This document shows positions 34,774-43,487 of a stretch of 64,000 bases of DNA, in pieces. Each line of letters begins with the position of its first letter. Within the stretch, counting starts at the first letter, position 1. The notes below the pieces were generated by a model that was not told where the DNA came from, made no database searches, and saw only the letters and a list, made by a program, of their open reading frames with translations. Source of the stretch: Plantimonas leprariae (GTDB taxonomy: Bacteria; Pseudomonadota; Alphaproteobacteria; Rhizobiales; Rhizobiaceae); the NCBI RefSeq assembly GCF_008802405.1, contig NZ_VZDO01000018.1:1-64000 (forward strand). Reading direction: 5' to 3'. Made by a program: the position numbers and the translations under genes.

Positions 34774-34883
34774 GCGGCGCGGCTTTCGCTGTTGATCTAG
34801 GCGCGGTTATCGGGCGCTGTGTAGAGGCTGTCATGGACCGGACACAAGCCGTCCGCCCCGCTGGCGTCCGCGAGCCAACTCCT

Positions 34884-34919
34884 CTACAGGTCGGCGGTTC
34901 GAGTCCAGCCGGGTCCGCG
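34884..34919 (+). other. tRNA T-arm-like sequence (remnant?)
   Basis: AGGTCGGCGGTTCGAGTCC followed by AGCCGGGTCC looks like a variable loop, T-arm and 3' acceptor strand. GGACCGG at 34835-34841 can pair with six of seven acceptor positions. However, the T-stem has two mismatches, no D-arm or anticodon loop is recognisable, and no CCA follows, so I do not call a functional tRNA. Confidence 0.25.
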
Positions 34920-34921
34920 AG

Positions 34922-35359
34922 ATGGCCAATCCGACGATGGCGAAGTTCGGCTATCCCGCCAGCCTCGTCGCCGAAACCGCGCACTGGAGCGTGCTCCTGC
35001 GCCCGCAGGCGCCGACCCTCGGCTCGCTGGTGCTCGTCTGCCGCGAGGCGGCGCGGAGCTTCGCCGACCTGTCGCCGGACGCTTTCGCCGACCTGAAGCT
35101 CGCGGTCACCGGGATCGAGCGGGTCCTGCGGGAGTTCGTCGCCTTCGAGCGCATCAACTATCTGATGCTGATGATGGTGGACCCGGACGTGCATTTCCAC
35201 GTGATCCCGCGCTATGCGGGCGAGCGCCGGCACGGGGAAACGCGCTTCCCCGACGCCGGCTGGCCGGGGCCGCCGGCGCTCGGGGAAGCCGTGGCGCTCG
35301 GCGAGGCGGACGTCGGCGCGATCCGCGATCGCCTCGCGGCGCTCTGGAACGCGGCCTGA
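34922..35359 (+). CDS. HIT family hydrolase/transferase
   Basis: A 145-residue protein whose VHFHVIPR segment near residue 90 is the HxHxH core of histidine-triad nucleotide-binding proteins, with the usual preceding hydrophobic strand. HIT proteins hydrolyse or transfer nucleotide-linked phosphates. Located between the head-group module and the LptFG pair, it may process a nucleotide by-product of sphingolipid head-group synthesis; this is a guess. It is divergent from the CDP-alcohol enzyme. The start at 34922 has no strong ribosome-binding site (ATG 34937 is an alternative). Confidence 0.75.
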   Translation: MANPTMAKFGYPASLVAETAHWSVLLRPQAPTLGSLVLVCREAARSFADLSPDAFADLKLAVTGIERVLREFVAFERINYLMLMMVDPDVHFHVIPRYAGERRHGETRFPDAGWPGPPALGEAVALGEADVGAIRDRLAALWNAA

Positions 35360-35378
35360 GCCGGGGATCAAACCGTTC

Positions 35379-36602
35379 ATGTCCGGCAGGCGCAGCTTCG
35401 GCGTTCCGACGATCCTCGACCGTTACCTGCTCGGGCTCGTCCTGAAGCCGCTCGGGCTCGGCGTCGGCGTGCTCCTCGTCGGCCTCCTCCTCGCGCGGGT
35501 CCTGCGCCTCCTCAACGTCCTCGCCTCCTCCGGCTCGACCGAGCTCGGCATCCTCGCCGCGCTGACGGCCAGCCTCGTGCCGCACTATCTGGGCCTCGCG
35601 CTCACCGCCGCCTTCGTGATCGCGGTGTTCGTCGCGATGATCCGGCTCGGCGACGGCTCCGAGCTCGACGCGCTGCTGTCCAGCGGCCTGTCGCTCGGCC
35701 GCATCGCCGTGCCCTTCGTCGCGCTGGGCGCGGTGCTCGCCGTGTTCTCCTTCGTGCTCTACGGCTGGCTGAACCCGCTGTCGCGCTACGACTACCGCAG
35801 CGTCCTCTATTCGGCGACGGCGGTGGTCGCCTACCGCACCGACATCCGGCCCGGCAGCTTCGTGAATGCCGGCCGCGGCGCGACGATCACCGCCGACGAC
35901 GTCGACGCCGGCTCGAAGCGCGTCCGCGGCGTGTTCATCCACCAGATCGACGAAGGCGGCCGCGAACGGATCACCACCGCGACGAGCGGCGAGATCGCGC
36001 CGGGACCCGACGGCGTCCACCTGAAGCTGATCCTCGAGGACGGCGTCTCGATCATCCAGGACCCGAACGGGCCGCCGCTGCGCACGCAGTTCCGGCACCT
36101 GAACTTCCAGACCGAGATCGAATATGCCGGGCGGCCCTACCGCCCGCGCGGCAGCAACGAGCGCGAGATGACGCTCGGCGAGCTGTGGGAGGAACTGAGA
36201 GCCCCCACGACCGATCTCGGGCCCCGCATCGTCGAAGCCGAGCTGATCGACCGGATCATCCGGCCACTGGCGCTGGTGTTCATGCCGCTTCTCGCCATCC
36301 CGCTCAGCCTCGCCACCAAGCGCGGCTCGCGGGCGGCCGGGCTGGTCGCCGGCGCGATCGTGCTCCTGACGTTCAACAGCGCGCTGCAGTTCGGCAAGGA
36401 TCTAGCCGCGGCCGGCCACGGGCCGGTGCCGGTGACGGCGCTCGCGCCCTTCGCCGCCTTCGTCGCGCTGTCGCTGTGGCTGTTCCTGGCGAGCGCCCGG
36501 CATCCGACCGAGGCGCCGCTGTCGCGGCTGATCGGGCGGCTGTCGGACTTCGGCGGCGGCGTTTTCCGGCTCGTGCGGCCGCGCCGGCAGCGCGCCGAAT
36601 GA
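35379..36602 (+). CDS. lptF: LptF-like lipid export permease
   Basis: A 407-residue YjgP/YjgQ family protein. It has three N-terminal helices, a large periplasmic beta-jellyroll-like segment (about residues 110-270, including RPGSFVNAGRGATITADDV), and three C-terminal helices (PLALVFMPLLAIPLSLATKRGSRAAG). LptF and LptG form the membrane part of the ABC exporter that extracts lipopolysaccharide. Here the pair is embedded in the sphingolipid cluster rather than next to other lpt genes, so it may export a sphingolipid. It overlaps lptG by 4 bp (ATGA). Confidence 0.85.
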   Translation: MSGRRSFGVPTILDRYLLGLVLKPLGLGVGVLLVGLLLARVLRLLNVLASSGSTELGILAALTASLVPHYLGLALTAAFVIAVFVAMIRLGDGSELDALLSSGLSLGRIAVPFVALGAVLAVFSFVLYGWLNPLSRYDYRSVLYSATAVVAYRTDIRPGSFVNAGRGATITADDVDAGSKRVRGVFIHQIDEGGRERITTATSGEIAPGPDGVHLKLILEDGVSIIQDPNGPPLRTQFRHLNFQTEIEYAGRPYRPRGSNEREMTLGELWEELRAPTTDLGPRIVEAELIDRIIRPLALVFMPLLAIPLSLATKRGSRAAGLVAGAIVLLTFNSALQFGKDLAAAGHGPVPVTALAPFAAFVALSLWLFLASARHPTEAPLSRLIGRLSDFGGGVFRLVRPRRQRAE

Positions 36603-37681
36603 TCACGCTCGCCTCCTACCTGTCGAGCCGGCTGCTTCTCACCGCGCTCGGCACCGTCGCGGTGCTCGGCGCGCTGGTCCAGATCCTCGACCTCCTCGAC
36701 ACGACCGAGGACATCCTGGCGATGGGCGAGGGCGCCTCCGGCTTCCTGTTCTACGTCGCGATGCGCACGCCCTCGATCCTGCCGGAAGTGCTGCCGCTCG
36801 GCGTCCTCCTCGCGACGCTGTTCGTTCTCGCCCCGCTCGTCCGCCACGGCGAGATCGTCGCGATGCGCGCCGCCGGCATGCATGTCGGCCGGATCTTCCT
36901 CGCCATGCTGCCGGCGCTGGTGGTGATCGCGCTCGGCCACTACGCCATCGCCGACGGCATGCGCCCGCCCGCCGAGCGGCGGCTGGCGGAATGGTGGGCG
37001 GAGAACGGCGTCAAGACCAACAAGCCGGTCTGGCTGAAGATCGACGGCCGCATCGTCGAGGCCGGCCGGGTGCTCGACGGCGGCCGGCGGCTGGAGAACG
37101 TCCGGATCTTCGACCGCGACCTCCTCGACGCCGTCTCGACCCGCACCGTCGCCGGCGCGGCGCGCTATGCCGAGGGGCGCTGGACGCTGGACGACGCGAC
37201 GGTGACGGACCTGCGCCGCCAGGAGATCGGCACGGGCCGGCCGGCGGACGGCGTCTGGAACACCCGCCTCCGGCCGCGCGACGTGATCGAGGCCATGGCG
37301 CCGGACGCCAACGTCTCGGTCGGGGCGGCCTACGACGTCCTCGTCGGCCGGCGGCTGGCGGTCGCCGCGCCGTCCGTCTACGCCACCGCCCTGCAGCGGG
37401 CCTTCGCCGAGCCGGCGAGCGACTTCGTGATGCTGCTCCTCGCGCTGCCCCTCGCCTTCGCCTCCTGGCGCGACGGACGGAGCGGGCGCGTCTTCATCCT
37501 GTCGCTCGGCGCCGGTCTCGTGTTCCTCCTGACCGACGGCGTCGTCGCGACCCTCGGCCGCGCCGGCGTCATCCAGCCGGCGCTCGCCGCCTGGAGCCCG
37601 AGCGTCGGTTTCGCCATCCTCGCCTTTCTGCTGCTCCGCCGGCTGGAAGGCGTCAGGCACCCACGCGGAGGCACCGCTTGA
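36599..37681 (+). CDS. lptG: LptG-like lipid export permease
   Basis: A 360-residue partner of the preceding LptF-like protein. It begins MITLASYLSSRLLLTALGTVAVLGALVQILDLLD, typical of LptG, with a periplasmic domain (about residues 110-260) and C-terminal helices ending AFLLLRRLEG. The DTTEDILAMGEG segment is a family hallmark. No LptA, LptB or LptC gene is in the cluster, so the ABC ATPase must come from elsewhere. The stop overlaps the next TTG start by 4 bp. Confidence 0.85.
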   Translation: MITLASYLSSRLLLTALGTVAVLGALVQILDLLDTTEDILAMGEGASGFLFYVAMRTPSILPEVLPLGVLLATLFVLAPLVRHGEIVAMRAAGMHVGRIFLAMLPALVVIALGHYAIADGMRPPAERRLAEWWAENGVKTNKPVWLKIDGRIVEAGRVLDGGRRLENVRIFDRDLLDAVSTRTVAGAARYAEGRWTLDDATVTDLRRQEIGTGRPADGVWNTRLRPRDVIEAMAPDANVSVGAAYDVLVGRRLAVAAPSVYATALQRAFAEPASDFVMLLLALPLAFASWRDGRSGRVFILSLGAGLVFLLTDGVVATLGRAGVIQPALAAWSPSVGFAILAFLLLRRLEGVRHPRGGTA

Positions 37682-38793
37682 TCGACGTGACCCTAGTTGC
37701 CGGCAAGGGCGACCTCGAACGCTTCATCCGGCTCGGGCCCGAACTGCAACGCGGCGATCCCGCCTATGTCGCCCCGCTCCTGATGGAGCGCCGGCAGGCG
37801 CTGTCGCCGAAGCACAACCCGCTTTTCGCCCAGGCCGAGATCGCCTTCTTCCTGGCGCGGCGGGACGGGCGCGTCGTCGGGCGGATCAGCGCCCAGGCCG
37901 ACCGCCGTACCGGCGAGACCGGCCATTTTGGGCTTCTCGCGGCCGAAGACGACCGGGAAGTCTTCGCCGCGCTCTTCCGGGCGGCGGAAAACTGGCTGCG
38001 GGAGCGCGGCCGCACCCGCATCCTCGGGCCGTTCGACCTGTCCATCAACGAGGAGATCGGCGTCCTCGTCGACGGCTTCGAAACGCCGCCGATGCTGCTC
38101 ATGCCGCACAACCCGCCATCCCTGCCGGCGCGGATCGAGGCCGAGGGCTACACGAAGGCCAAGGACGTCTTCGCCTATCTCTTCGACAATTCCACCCGGC
38201 CCGCCTGGGCGCGGCGGGTCGAGAAGCGGCCGCTGCCGCCGGGCGTGACGCTCCGCCCGCTCGACTGGAAGCGCTACGAGGCCGACCTCGCCGCCGTGGT
38301 CGACATCTTCAACGACGCCTGGTCCGGCAACTGGAACTTCCTGCCGCTGGAAGGCGCCGACCTCGACGCGATGGCGAAATCGATGAAGCCGCTGATCGTG
38401 CCGGACTTCGTCCAAATCGCCGAGGTGAACGGCGAGCCCGCCGCCTTCGGCATCTGCCTGCCGAACCTCAACGAGGCGATCCGGGACCTCAGCGGCAGCC
38501 TCGTCCCCCTTGGCTGGGCGAAGCTGCTGTGGCGGCTGAAGGTAAAGGGCGTTTCCACCGCGCGCATCCCGCTGATGGGCGTCCGCCGCTCGGTGGCCAA
38601 GGGCGCGACCGGCGCGTTCCTGCCGATGATCATCATGAGCCGCCTCGGCAACGAGGCCGCGAAGAAGGGCATCCGGCACATCGAGATGTCGTGGATCCTC
38701 GAGGACAACGCGCCGATGCGCCATTTCGGCCAGACCATGGCCGGCGATCCCTACAAGACCTACCGGATCTACGAGAAGGCGCTTCGCGCGTGA
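37678..38793 (+). CDS. GNAT-like acyltransferase resembling bacterial ceramide synthase
   Basis: A 371-residue protein starting (TTG) IDVTLVAGKGDLERFIRLGPELQRGDPAYVAPLLMERRQAL, a tandem GNAT-type pattern. GRISAQADRR, ILGPFDLSINEEIGVLVDGFETPPMLLMPHN and the C-terminal RHIEMSWILEDNAPMR (about 340-355) are the most conserved-looking parts. In Caulobacter a GNAT-superfamily protein in this neighbourhood acylates the sphingoid base, and this gene's place directly behind lptFG matches it. TTG 37678 has GGAGG six bases upstream. It overlaps genes on both sides, indicating tight coupling. Confidence 0.72.
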   Translation: MIDVTLVAGKGDLERFIRLGPELQRGDPAYVAPLLMERRQALSPKHNPLFAQAEIAFFLARRDGRVVGRISAQADRRTGETGHFGLLAAEDDREVFAALFRAAENWLRERGRTRILGPFDLSINEEIGVLVDGFETPPMLLMPHNPPSLPARIEAEGYTKAKDVFAYLFDNSTRPAWARRVEKRPLPPGVTLRPLDWKRYEADLAAVVDIFNDAWSGNWNFLPLEGADLDAMAKSMKPLIVPDFVQIAEVNGEPAAFGICLPNLNEAIRDLSGSLVPLGWAKLLWRLKVKGVSTARIPLMGVRRSVAKGATGAFLPMIIMSRLGNEAAKKGIRHIEMSWILEDNAPMRHFGQTMAGDPYKTYRIYEKALRA

Positions 38794-39578
38794 CGGGCGG
38801 CGGCGGTGGCCCGGTCGCCGCGCTGATCCTGGCGGGTGAGCGGCCGGGCGGCGACCCGCTGGCGCGCGAAACCGGCTCGCCGCACAAGGCGACGATCGAG
38901 ATATGCGGGCGGACGATGCTCGACCGCGTCGCGCAAACGCTGCTCGACTGCCCGCGGGTCGGGCGGATCGCGGTCTCGGCCGCCGAGCCGCTGCCGCTCC
39001 TCGATCCTGGCCGGATGGAGATGCTCGCGCCCGGGCCGACCCCGAGCCTCAGCGTCAAAGCGGCGATCGCGGCGCTCGGCACGCCGCTTCTCGTCACCAC
39101 CGCCGACCACCCGCTGCTGCGCGCCGAGTGGGTCGACCATTTCCTCGACCACCTGCCGGCCGGCGCCGACGCCGCCGCGGCGCTCGCCCGCGCCGAAACG
39201 GTGATGGCGGCCGAGCCCACCACCGAGCGCACCTTCCTCCGCTTCCGGGACGGCCGCTGGTCCGGCTGCAACCTGTTCTTCTTCGCGACGCCCGAAGCCG
39301 TCGGCGTCGTGGATTTCTGGCGTCGGATCGAGGCGTATCGCAAGCGGCCTCTCGTCATGGCGCGGATGATCGGCCTCGGCACGCTCCTCGCCTATCTCGG
39401 CCATCGCCTGACGCTGGACGGCGTCCTCGACCGCATCGGCGCTCGCGCCGGTGCCCGGCTTCGTGCGGTCGAGATGCCGTTCGGCGAAGCGGCGATCGAC
39501 GTCGACGACATGGACGACCTCGCCCTAGTGCGACGAATCATCGCGCGACGCGAAGACGCCAGTGAGCGCATGGCTTAA
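38790..39578 (+). CDS. MobA-like NTP transferase domain protein
   Basis: A 262-residue single-domain nucleotidyltransferase. The GAALILAGERPGGDPLARETGSPHKATIEICGRTMLDRV opening is a MobA/IspD-type signature, TTADHPLLRAEW gives the metal-binding Asp, and the C-terminus ends IDVDDMDDLALVRRII. It lies at the right end of the sphingolipid cluster. A role in activating a head group is inferred. GTG 38790 overlaps the preceding stop by 4 bp and has GAGAAGG upstream. Confidence 0.75.
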   Translation: MTGGGGGPVAALILAGERPGGDPLARETGSPHKATIEICGRTMLDRVAQTLLDCPRVGRIAVSAAEPLPLLDPGRMEMLAPGPTPSLSVKAAIAALGTPLLVTTADHPLLRAEWVDHFLDHLPAGADAAAALARAETVMAAEPTTERTFLRFRDGRWSGCNLFFFATPEAVGVVDFWRRIEAYRKRPLVMARMIGLGTLLAYLGHRLTLDGVLDRIGARAGARLRAVEMPFGEAAIDVDDMDDLALVRRIIARREDASERMA

Positions 39579-39629
39579 CCGGCTCGCAAGAATGCTGCGG
39601 CAAGATGCGCGGGATCAACGGACGCCGCC

Positions 39630-41189
39630 ATGTCGCTTCCCGCCGCGCCCTCGCTTGCCGAAGCAAGACCGCTCGCCAAGTGGCTGCGGGTCTTCAGCCT
39701 CGTCATCGCGGTCGCCGTGGTGGCGATGGCGGCCGCGAGCCAGTTCAAGGACCGGGAAGCACGCTTCGCCAAGAGCGAAGTCGATGCCGGCATGCTGGCG
39801 AGCTCGCTCTCGCAGCATGCGACCGACACGTTCGAGATCGCGAACGTCCTCCTGACCACCCTCGCGGAACGGTTGAGGACATCGCCCGGCCGGTCGCTCG
39901 ACGACATCTACCTGCTCGACACCGCGCTGGAAACGCAGCTCCGCAGCGTGATGCGCATCCGCAGCCTGATCGCCTTCGACCGCAACGGGCGGCAGTTCGT
40001 CTCCTCGCAGCCGCAGATTCCGGACTGGTTCGACCTGTCCGGCGACGCGGCCTTCCGCTTCCACGAGGAGAACTTCGGCGACGCGATCCATATCGGGAGC
40101 CCGGTCCGAAGCCCGTCGACGAACGACTGGCTGGTAACCGTCACGCGCCGCTGGGACGATGCGAACGGTCAGTTCGGCGGCGTGGTGATGGCGACGATCC
40201 GGGTCGACTACTTCTCCGGCTTCTACGACAACTTCAGCGCCGCGGGCGAGGTCGGCATCTCGCTCTTGCGCGGCGACGGCGTGCTCCTGGCGCGCTATCC
40301 GGTGAACGAGGCGGTCCTCGGCCGGAACCTGATCTATCCGCAGGACCGGGAAAGAACCGTCGTCAACAAGGTCGGGATCGTCCGTTCCCTCTCGCCCGTC
40401 GACGGCCTGATGCGTGTCTATGCCTTCGAGCGCATCGATGAGGTGCCGCTGGTGATGTATGCCGGCATCAGCGAGCGAAGCATCCTCGCCGGCTGGCTGC
40501 AGGACTGCGTCGCGACCGTGGCGGGGGCCTGCGTGCTGGCGGCGCTTCTCGGCTTCGTCGGCTGGCGCTTCGCCGCGCAGATCGATGCCCGCCAGGCGTC
40601 CGAGCGCAAATGGACCGATCTCGCGCTGACCGACGGGCTGACGGGCGTGCGCAACCGGCGCGCCTTCGACGAAGCGCTGGAGCGGGAGTCCGCTGCCGCC
40701 GGCAGCAACCGCCGGCCGCTGTCGATGATCCTCGTGGACGTCGACCACTTCAAGGCGTTCAACGACACCTACGGCCATCCGGCGGGCGACAGTTGCCTGA
40801 AGGCGATCGCGGGCGCGCTGGACCGCGCGCTGACCCGGCCCGGCGACTGCGTCGCGCGCTACGGCGGCGAGGAATTCGCCCTGCTCCTGACGGATACGGG
40901 ACCGGCAGGCGCCCTCGTGATCGCCGAACGCGTCCGTCAGGCCGTCCTGATGCTCGGCATCGCGCACAAGGCCAGCCGGACGCTGCCGCTGGTGTCGGTC
41001 AGCGTCGGGGTCGCGACGGAAGCTTCCGAGACGGACGAAGCCGCTGACGCCGTGCGCCTCCTGGATCGGGCCGATCGGGCGCTTTACCGGGCGAAGACAG
41101 CGGGGCGGAACCGCGTGGAGATGGCGTCTCCCGCCGCTACGGTGCGGGCGGAGGACGCGGCGGCCGCGACAGCGCCGGGCATGGCCTGA
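39630..41189 (+). CDS. Membrane-bound diguanylate cyclase
   Basis: A 519-residue sensor enzyme. A transmembrane helix (about residues 18-38) and a second one (about 285-310) enclose a periplasmic PDC/Cache-like sensing domain. The cytoplasmic GGDEF domain (about 340-495) has an intact GGEEF active site at residue 412, with the RPGD inhibitory I-site five residues earlier. It should make c-di-GMP and be product-inhibited. The ligand is unknown; it is not obviously linked to the neighbouring lipid genes. Confidence 0.92.
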   Translation: MSLPAAPSLAEARPLAKWLRVFSLVIAVAVVAMAAASQFKDREARFAKSEVDAGMLASSLSQHATDTFEIANVLLTTLAERLRTSPGRSLDDIYLLDTALETQLRSVMRIRSLIAFDRNGRQFVSSQPQIPDWFDLSGDAAFRFHEENFGDAIHIGSPVRSPSTNDWLVTVTRRWDDANGQFGGVVMATIRVDYFSGFYDNFSAAGEVGISLLRGDGVLLARYPVNEAVLGRNLIYPQDRERTVVNKVGIVRSLSPVDGLMRVYAFERIDEVPLVMYAGISERSILAGWLQDCVATVAGACVLAALLGFVGWRFAAQIDARQASERKWTDLALTDGLTGVRNRRAFDEALERESAAAGSNRRPLSMILVDVDHFKAFNDTYGHPAGDSCLKAIAGALDRALTRPGDCVARYGGEEFALLLTDTGPAGALVIAERVRQAVLMLGIAHKASRTLPLVSVSVGVATEASETDEAADAVRLLDRADRALYRAKTAGRNRVEMASPAATVRAEDAAAATAPGMA

Positions 41190-41223
41190 ACCGGAGCTTC
41201 GGCCGGCGCCGCGGCCGATGCCG

Positions 41224-42018
41224 TCAGTTCGCGCTGCCGGGCTTCGACATCTTTCGATGCTGCTCGGCGAGCATGCCGGACGGCAGGACGCTCGCGGCGG
41301 CGGTGATCAGCTTGTTCTTCCAGCCGCTGACCCGGTCGCCTTCGCCGTTCATCATCGCGTCGAAGCCGTCGCGCGCGACCTTGGCCGGATCGTCCTTCTC
41401 GGACGCGCCGACGCTCGTGTCCTTCATGTCGGCTTCGTCGAAGAACTCGGTCTCCGTCGCGCCCGGCATCAGGCAGGTGACGGTGACGTCGGTCTCCTTC
41501 AGTTCGTTGCGTAAGCCGAAGGAGAAGGAGTTCAGGAACGACTTCGTGCCGTTGTAGACCGCCTGGAACGAGCCCGGCATGAAGCCGGCGATCGAGCCGA
41601 CGATCATGATCCGGCCGGCGTTGCGCGCCCGCATGTCGCGGCCGATCGCCTGAACGAGGTAGATCGTGCCGACGATGTTGGTGTCGACGACCTTCCGCGC
41701 CTCGGCGAAGTCCTGGTCGAGAAAGCCGTGGCCGAGGCCGCGGCCCGCATTGGCGAGCAACGCGTCGACCGGCCGACCGATCTCCCGCACCTTCGCGAGA
41801 AGCGTGTCGACGCCCTCCGTGGTGGAAAGGTCCGCCTCGACCTCCTCGACCCGCGCGCCGAGACGCCGGAATTCCTCCGCGACGGTTCCGATGCGCGCGT
41901 CGTCGGCCGCGATCACGAGGTCGAAGCCCTCGCCGGCGCAGACCTTGGCGAGTTCGTAGCCGATGCCGGCGGAAGCGCCGGTCACAACGGCGAGCCGGCG
42001 TTCGGGGGATGCAGACAT
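41224..42018 (-). CDS. Short-chain dehydrogenase/reductase
   Basis: A 264-residue classical SDR. The nucleotide site TGASAGIGYELAK starts at residue 14, NAGRG follows, the catalytic Ser is in IVGSIAGFMPG and the Tyr/Lys pair in YNGTKSF (about 155-159). It resembles oxidoreductases of broad specificity; the substrate is not readable. It ends 17 bp upstream of the zinc alcohol dehydrogenase stop on the same strand and is likely co-transcribed downstream of it. GGAG precedes the ATG by nine bases. Confidence 0.85.
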   Translation of the reverse strand: MSASPERRLAVVTGASAGIGYELAKVCAGEGFDLVIAADDARIGTVAEEFRRLGARVEEVEADLSTTEGVDTLLAKVREIGRPVDALLANAGRGLGHGFLDQDFAEARKVVDTNIVGTIYLVQAIGRDMRARNAGRIMIVGSIAGFMPGSFQAVYNGTKSFLNSFSFGLRNELKETDVTVTCLMPGATETEFFDEADMKDTSVGASEKDDPAKVARDGFDAMMNGEGDRVSGWKNKLITAAASVLPSGMLAEQHRKMSKPGSAN

Positions 42019-42035
42019 GCTGGTTTCTCCGGGTG

Positions 42036-43208
42036 TCAGGGCTTCAGGACGACCTTAATGCAGCCATCCTTCTTGTCGCGGAAGGTCTTGTAGAGGTCGG
42101 GGCCGTCGTCGAGCGGCGCCGTATGGGTGATCACGAAGGACGGGTCGATGTCGCCCTTGACGATGTGGTCCATCAGCTTCGGCAGGTAGTGCTGCACCGA
42201 GGTCTGCGACATCTTCATCGTGATGCCGCGGTTGATCGCCGAGCCGAACGGGATCTTGTCGAGGAAGCCGCCGTAGACGCCGATGATCGCGACGACGCCG
42301 AAGTTGCGGCAGGAATGGATCGCCTGCCGGAGGACGTGCGGCCGGTCGGTGCCGAGGAAGGTCGCGGTCTTGACGCGGTCGAGGAGGGAGTCGGCGCTGG
42401 CGGTTGCGTCGGCCTCCGAGCCGACGGCGTCGATGCAGCCGTCCGCGCCGCGACCGCGCGTCAGCTTCATGATCCGCTCGTAGACGTCCTCGGCGTGGAA
42501 GTCGACCGTGATCGCGCCCGCGGCCTTCGCCATCGCGAGCCGTTCCGGCACGGTATCGATCGCGATGACGCGTTCCGCGCCGAGCAGGAAGGCGGAGCGG
42601 ATCGACATCTGCCCGACCGGGCCGCAGCCCCAGATCGCGATCGTCTCGCCGCCTTTGATGTTGCACATCTCGGCGCCCATGTAGCCGGTCGGGAAGATAT
42701 CCGACAGGAACAGCACCTGCTCGTCGCTCAAGCCCTCCGGCACCTTGATCGGCCCGACATCGGCGTAGGGCACGCGGATGAATTCCGCCTGCCCGCCGGG
42801 AAAGCCGCCGAGGATGTGCGAATAGCCGAAGAGTCCCGCCGGGGAGTTGCCCCAGAGCTTGGTGGCCATCTCGCGGTTCGGGTTGGAGCGTTCGCAGCCG
42901 GAGAAGTAGCCTTGTCTGCAGAAGAAGCACTCGCCGCAGGAGATGGTGAAGGGGATCACCACGCGGTCGCCCACCTTCAGCTTCGAGGCGGCGCCCGAGC
43001 CGACCTCCACGACCTCGCCCATCGTCTCGTGACCGACGACGTCGCCGTGCTCCATGCCGGGGATGACGCCGTCGTAGATGTGGAGATCGGAGCCGCAGAT
43101 GGCGCAGGACGTGACCTTGACGATCGCGTCGCGCGCATCCTGAAGCTTCGGATCGGGCACGCTCTCGCAGCGCATGTCGCCCTTGCCGTGCCACGTCAGC
43201 GCCTTCAT
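42036..43208 (-). CDS. Zinc-dependent alcohol dehydrogenase family protein
   Basis: A 390-residue medium-chain dehydrogenase. The catalytic zinc ligands lie in [11 protein letters not shown] and [12 protein letters not shown], and the structural zinc site is [15 protein letters not shown]. The NAD fold is [28 protein letters not shown]. The long form resembles glutathione-independent formaldehyde/threonine dehydrogenase-like enzymes. AAGGAGG precedes the ATG. It is divergent from the small secreted protein gene across 279 bp. Confidence 0.9.
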   Translation of the reverse strand: MKALTWHGKGDMRCESVPDPKLQDARDAIVKVTSCAICGSDLHIYDGVIPGMEHGDVVGHETMGEVVEVGSGAASKLKVGDRVVIPFTISCGECFFCRQGYFSGCERSNPNREMATKLWGNSPAGLFGYSHILGGFPGGQAEFIRVPYADVGPIKVPEGLSDEQVLFLSDIFPTGYMGAEMCNIKGGETIAIWGCGPVGQMSIRSAFLLGAERVIAIDTVPERLAMAKAAGAITVDFHAEDVYERIMKLTRGRGADGCIDAVGSEADATASADSLLDRVKTATFLGTDRPHVLRQAIHSCRNFGVVAIIGVYGGFLDKIPFGSAINRGITMKMSQTSVQHYLPKLMDHIVKGDIDPSFVITHTAPLDDGPDLYKTFRDKKDGCIKVVLKP

Positions 43209-43424
43209 CGACCGTCCTCCTTCGCGTGTCCCGGACAAGACCGCGACGGCGACGATCGTTCCGGCTCCGGGGCCGGAGGGGAGGGCGCAGTTGCGTACCC
43301 GGCAAACCACCGGGGCCAGCGCGAGGGGCTCGCAGGACGAAACTGAAGGGCGGATAAAGCCGACGTTCAGAGCGGGTTAATCACGGGGCGCCCAGAACCG
43401 CGGATGTCCCCGGTCTTCCGGACC

Positions 43425-43440
43425 GTTCGGGGAACCGAAC
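43425..43440. promoter_or_regulatory. Inverted repeat in the divergent spacer
   Basis: GTTCGGGGAACCGAAC is a perfect 6-bp inverted repeat with a 4-bp centre, 48 bp before the start of the secreted protein gene. It could be a regulator site or a small hairpin in the leader. No regulator gene is adjacent. Confidence 0.35.
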
Positions 43441-43487
43441 GCCGGGAAGGCCATTTCAGACCCACCGAACCGAAAAGCGAGTTTTCC

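Noticed and set aside
34835-34919. Functional tRNA gene
   Set aside because: T-arm-like bases are present, but T-stem mismatches, no anticodon arm and no D-arm make a working tRNA unlikely.
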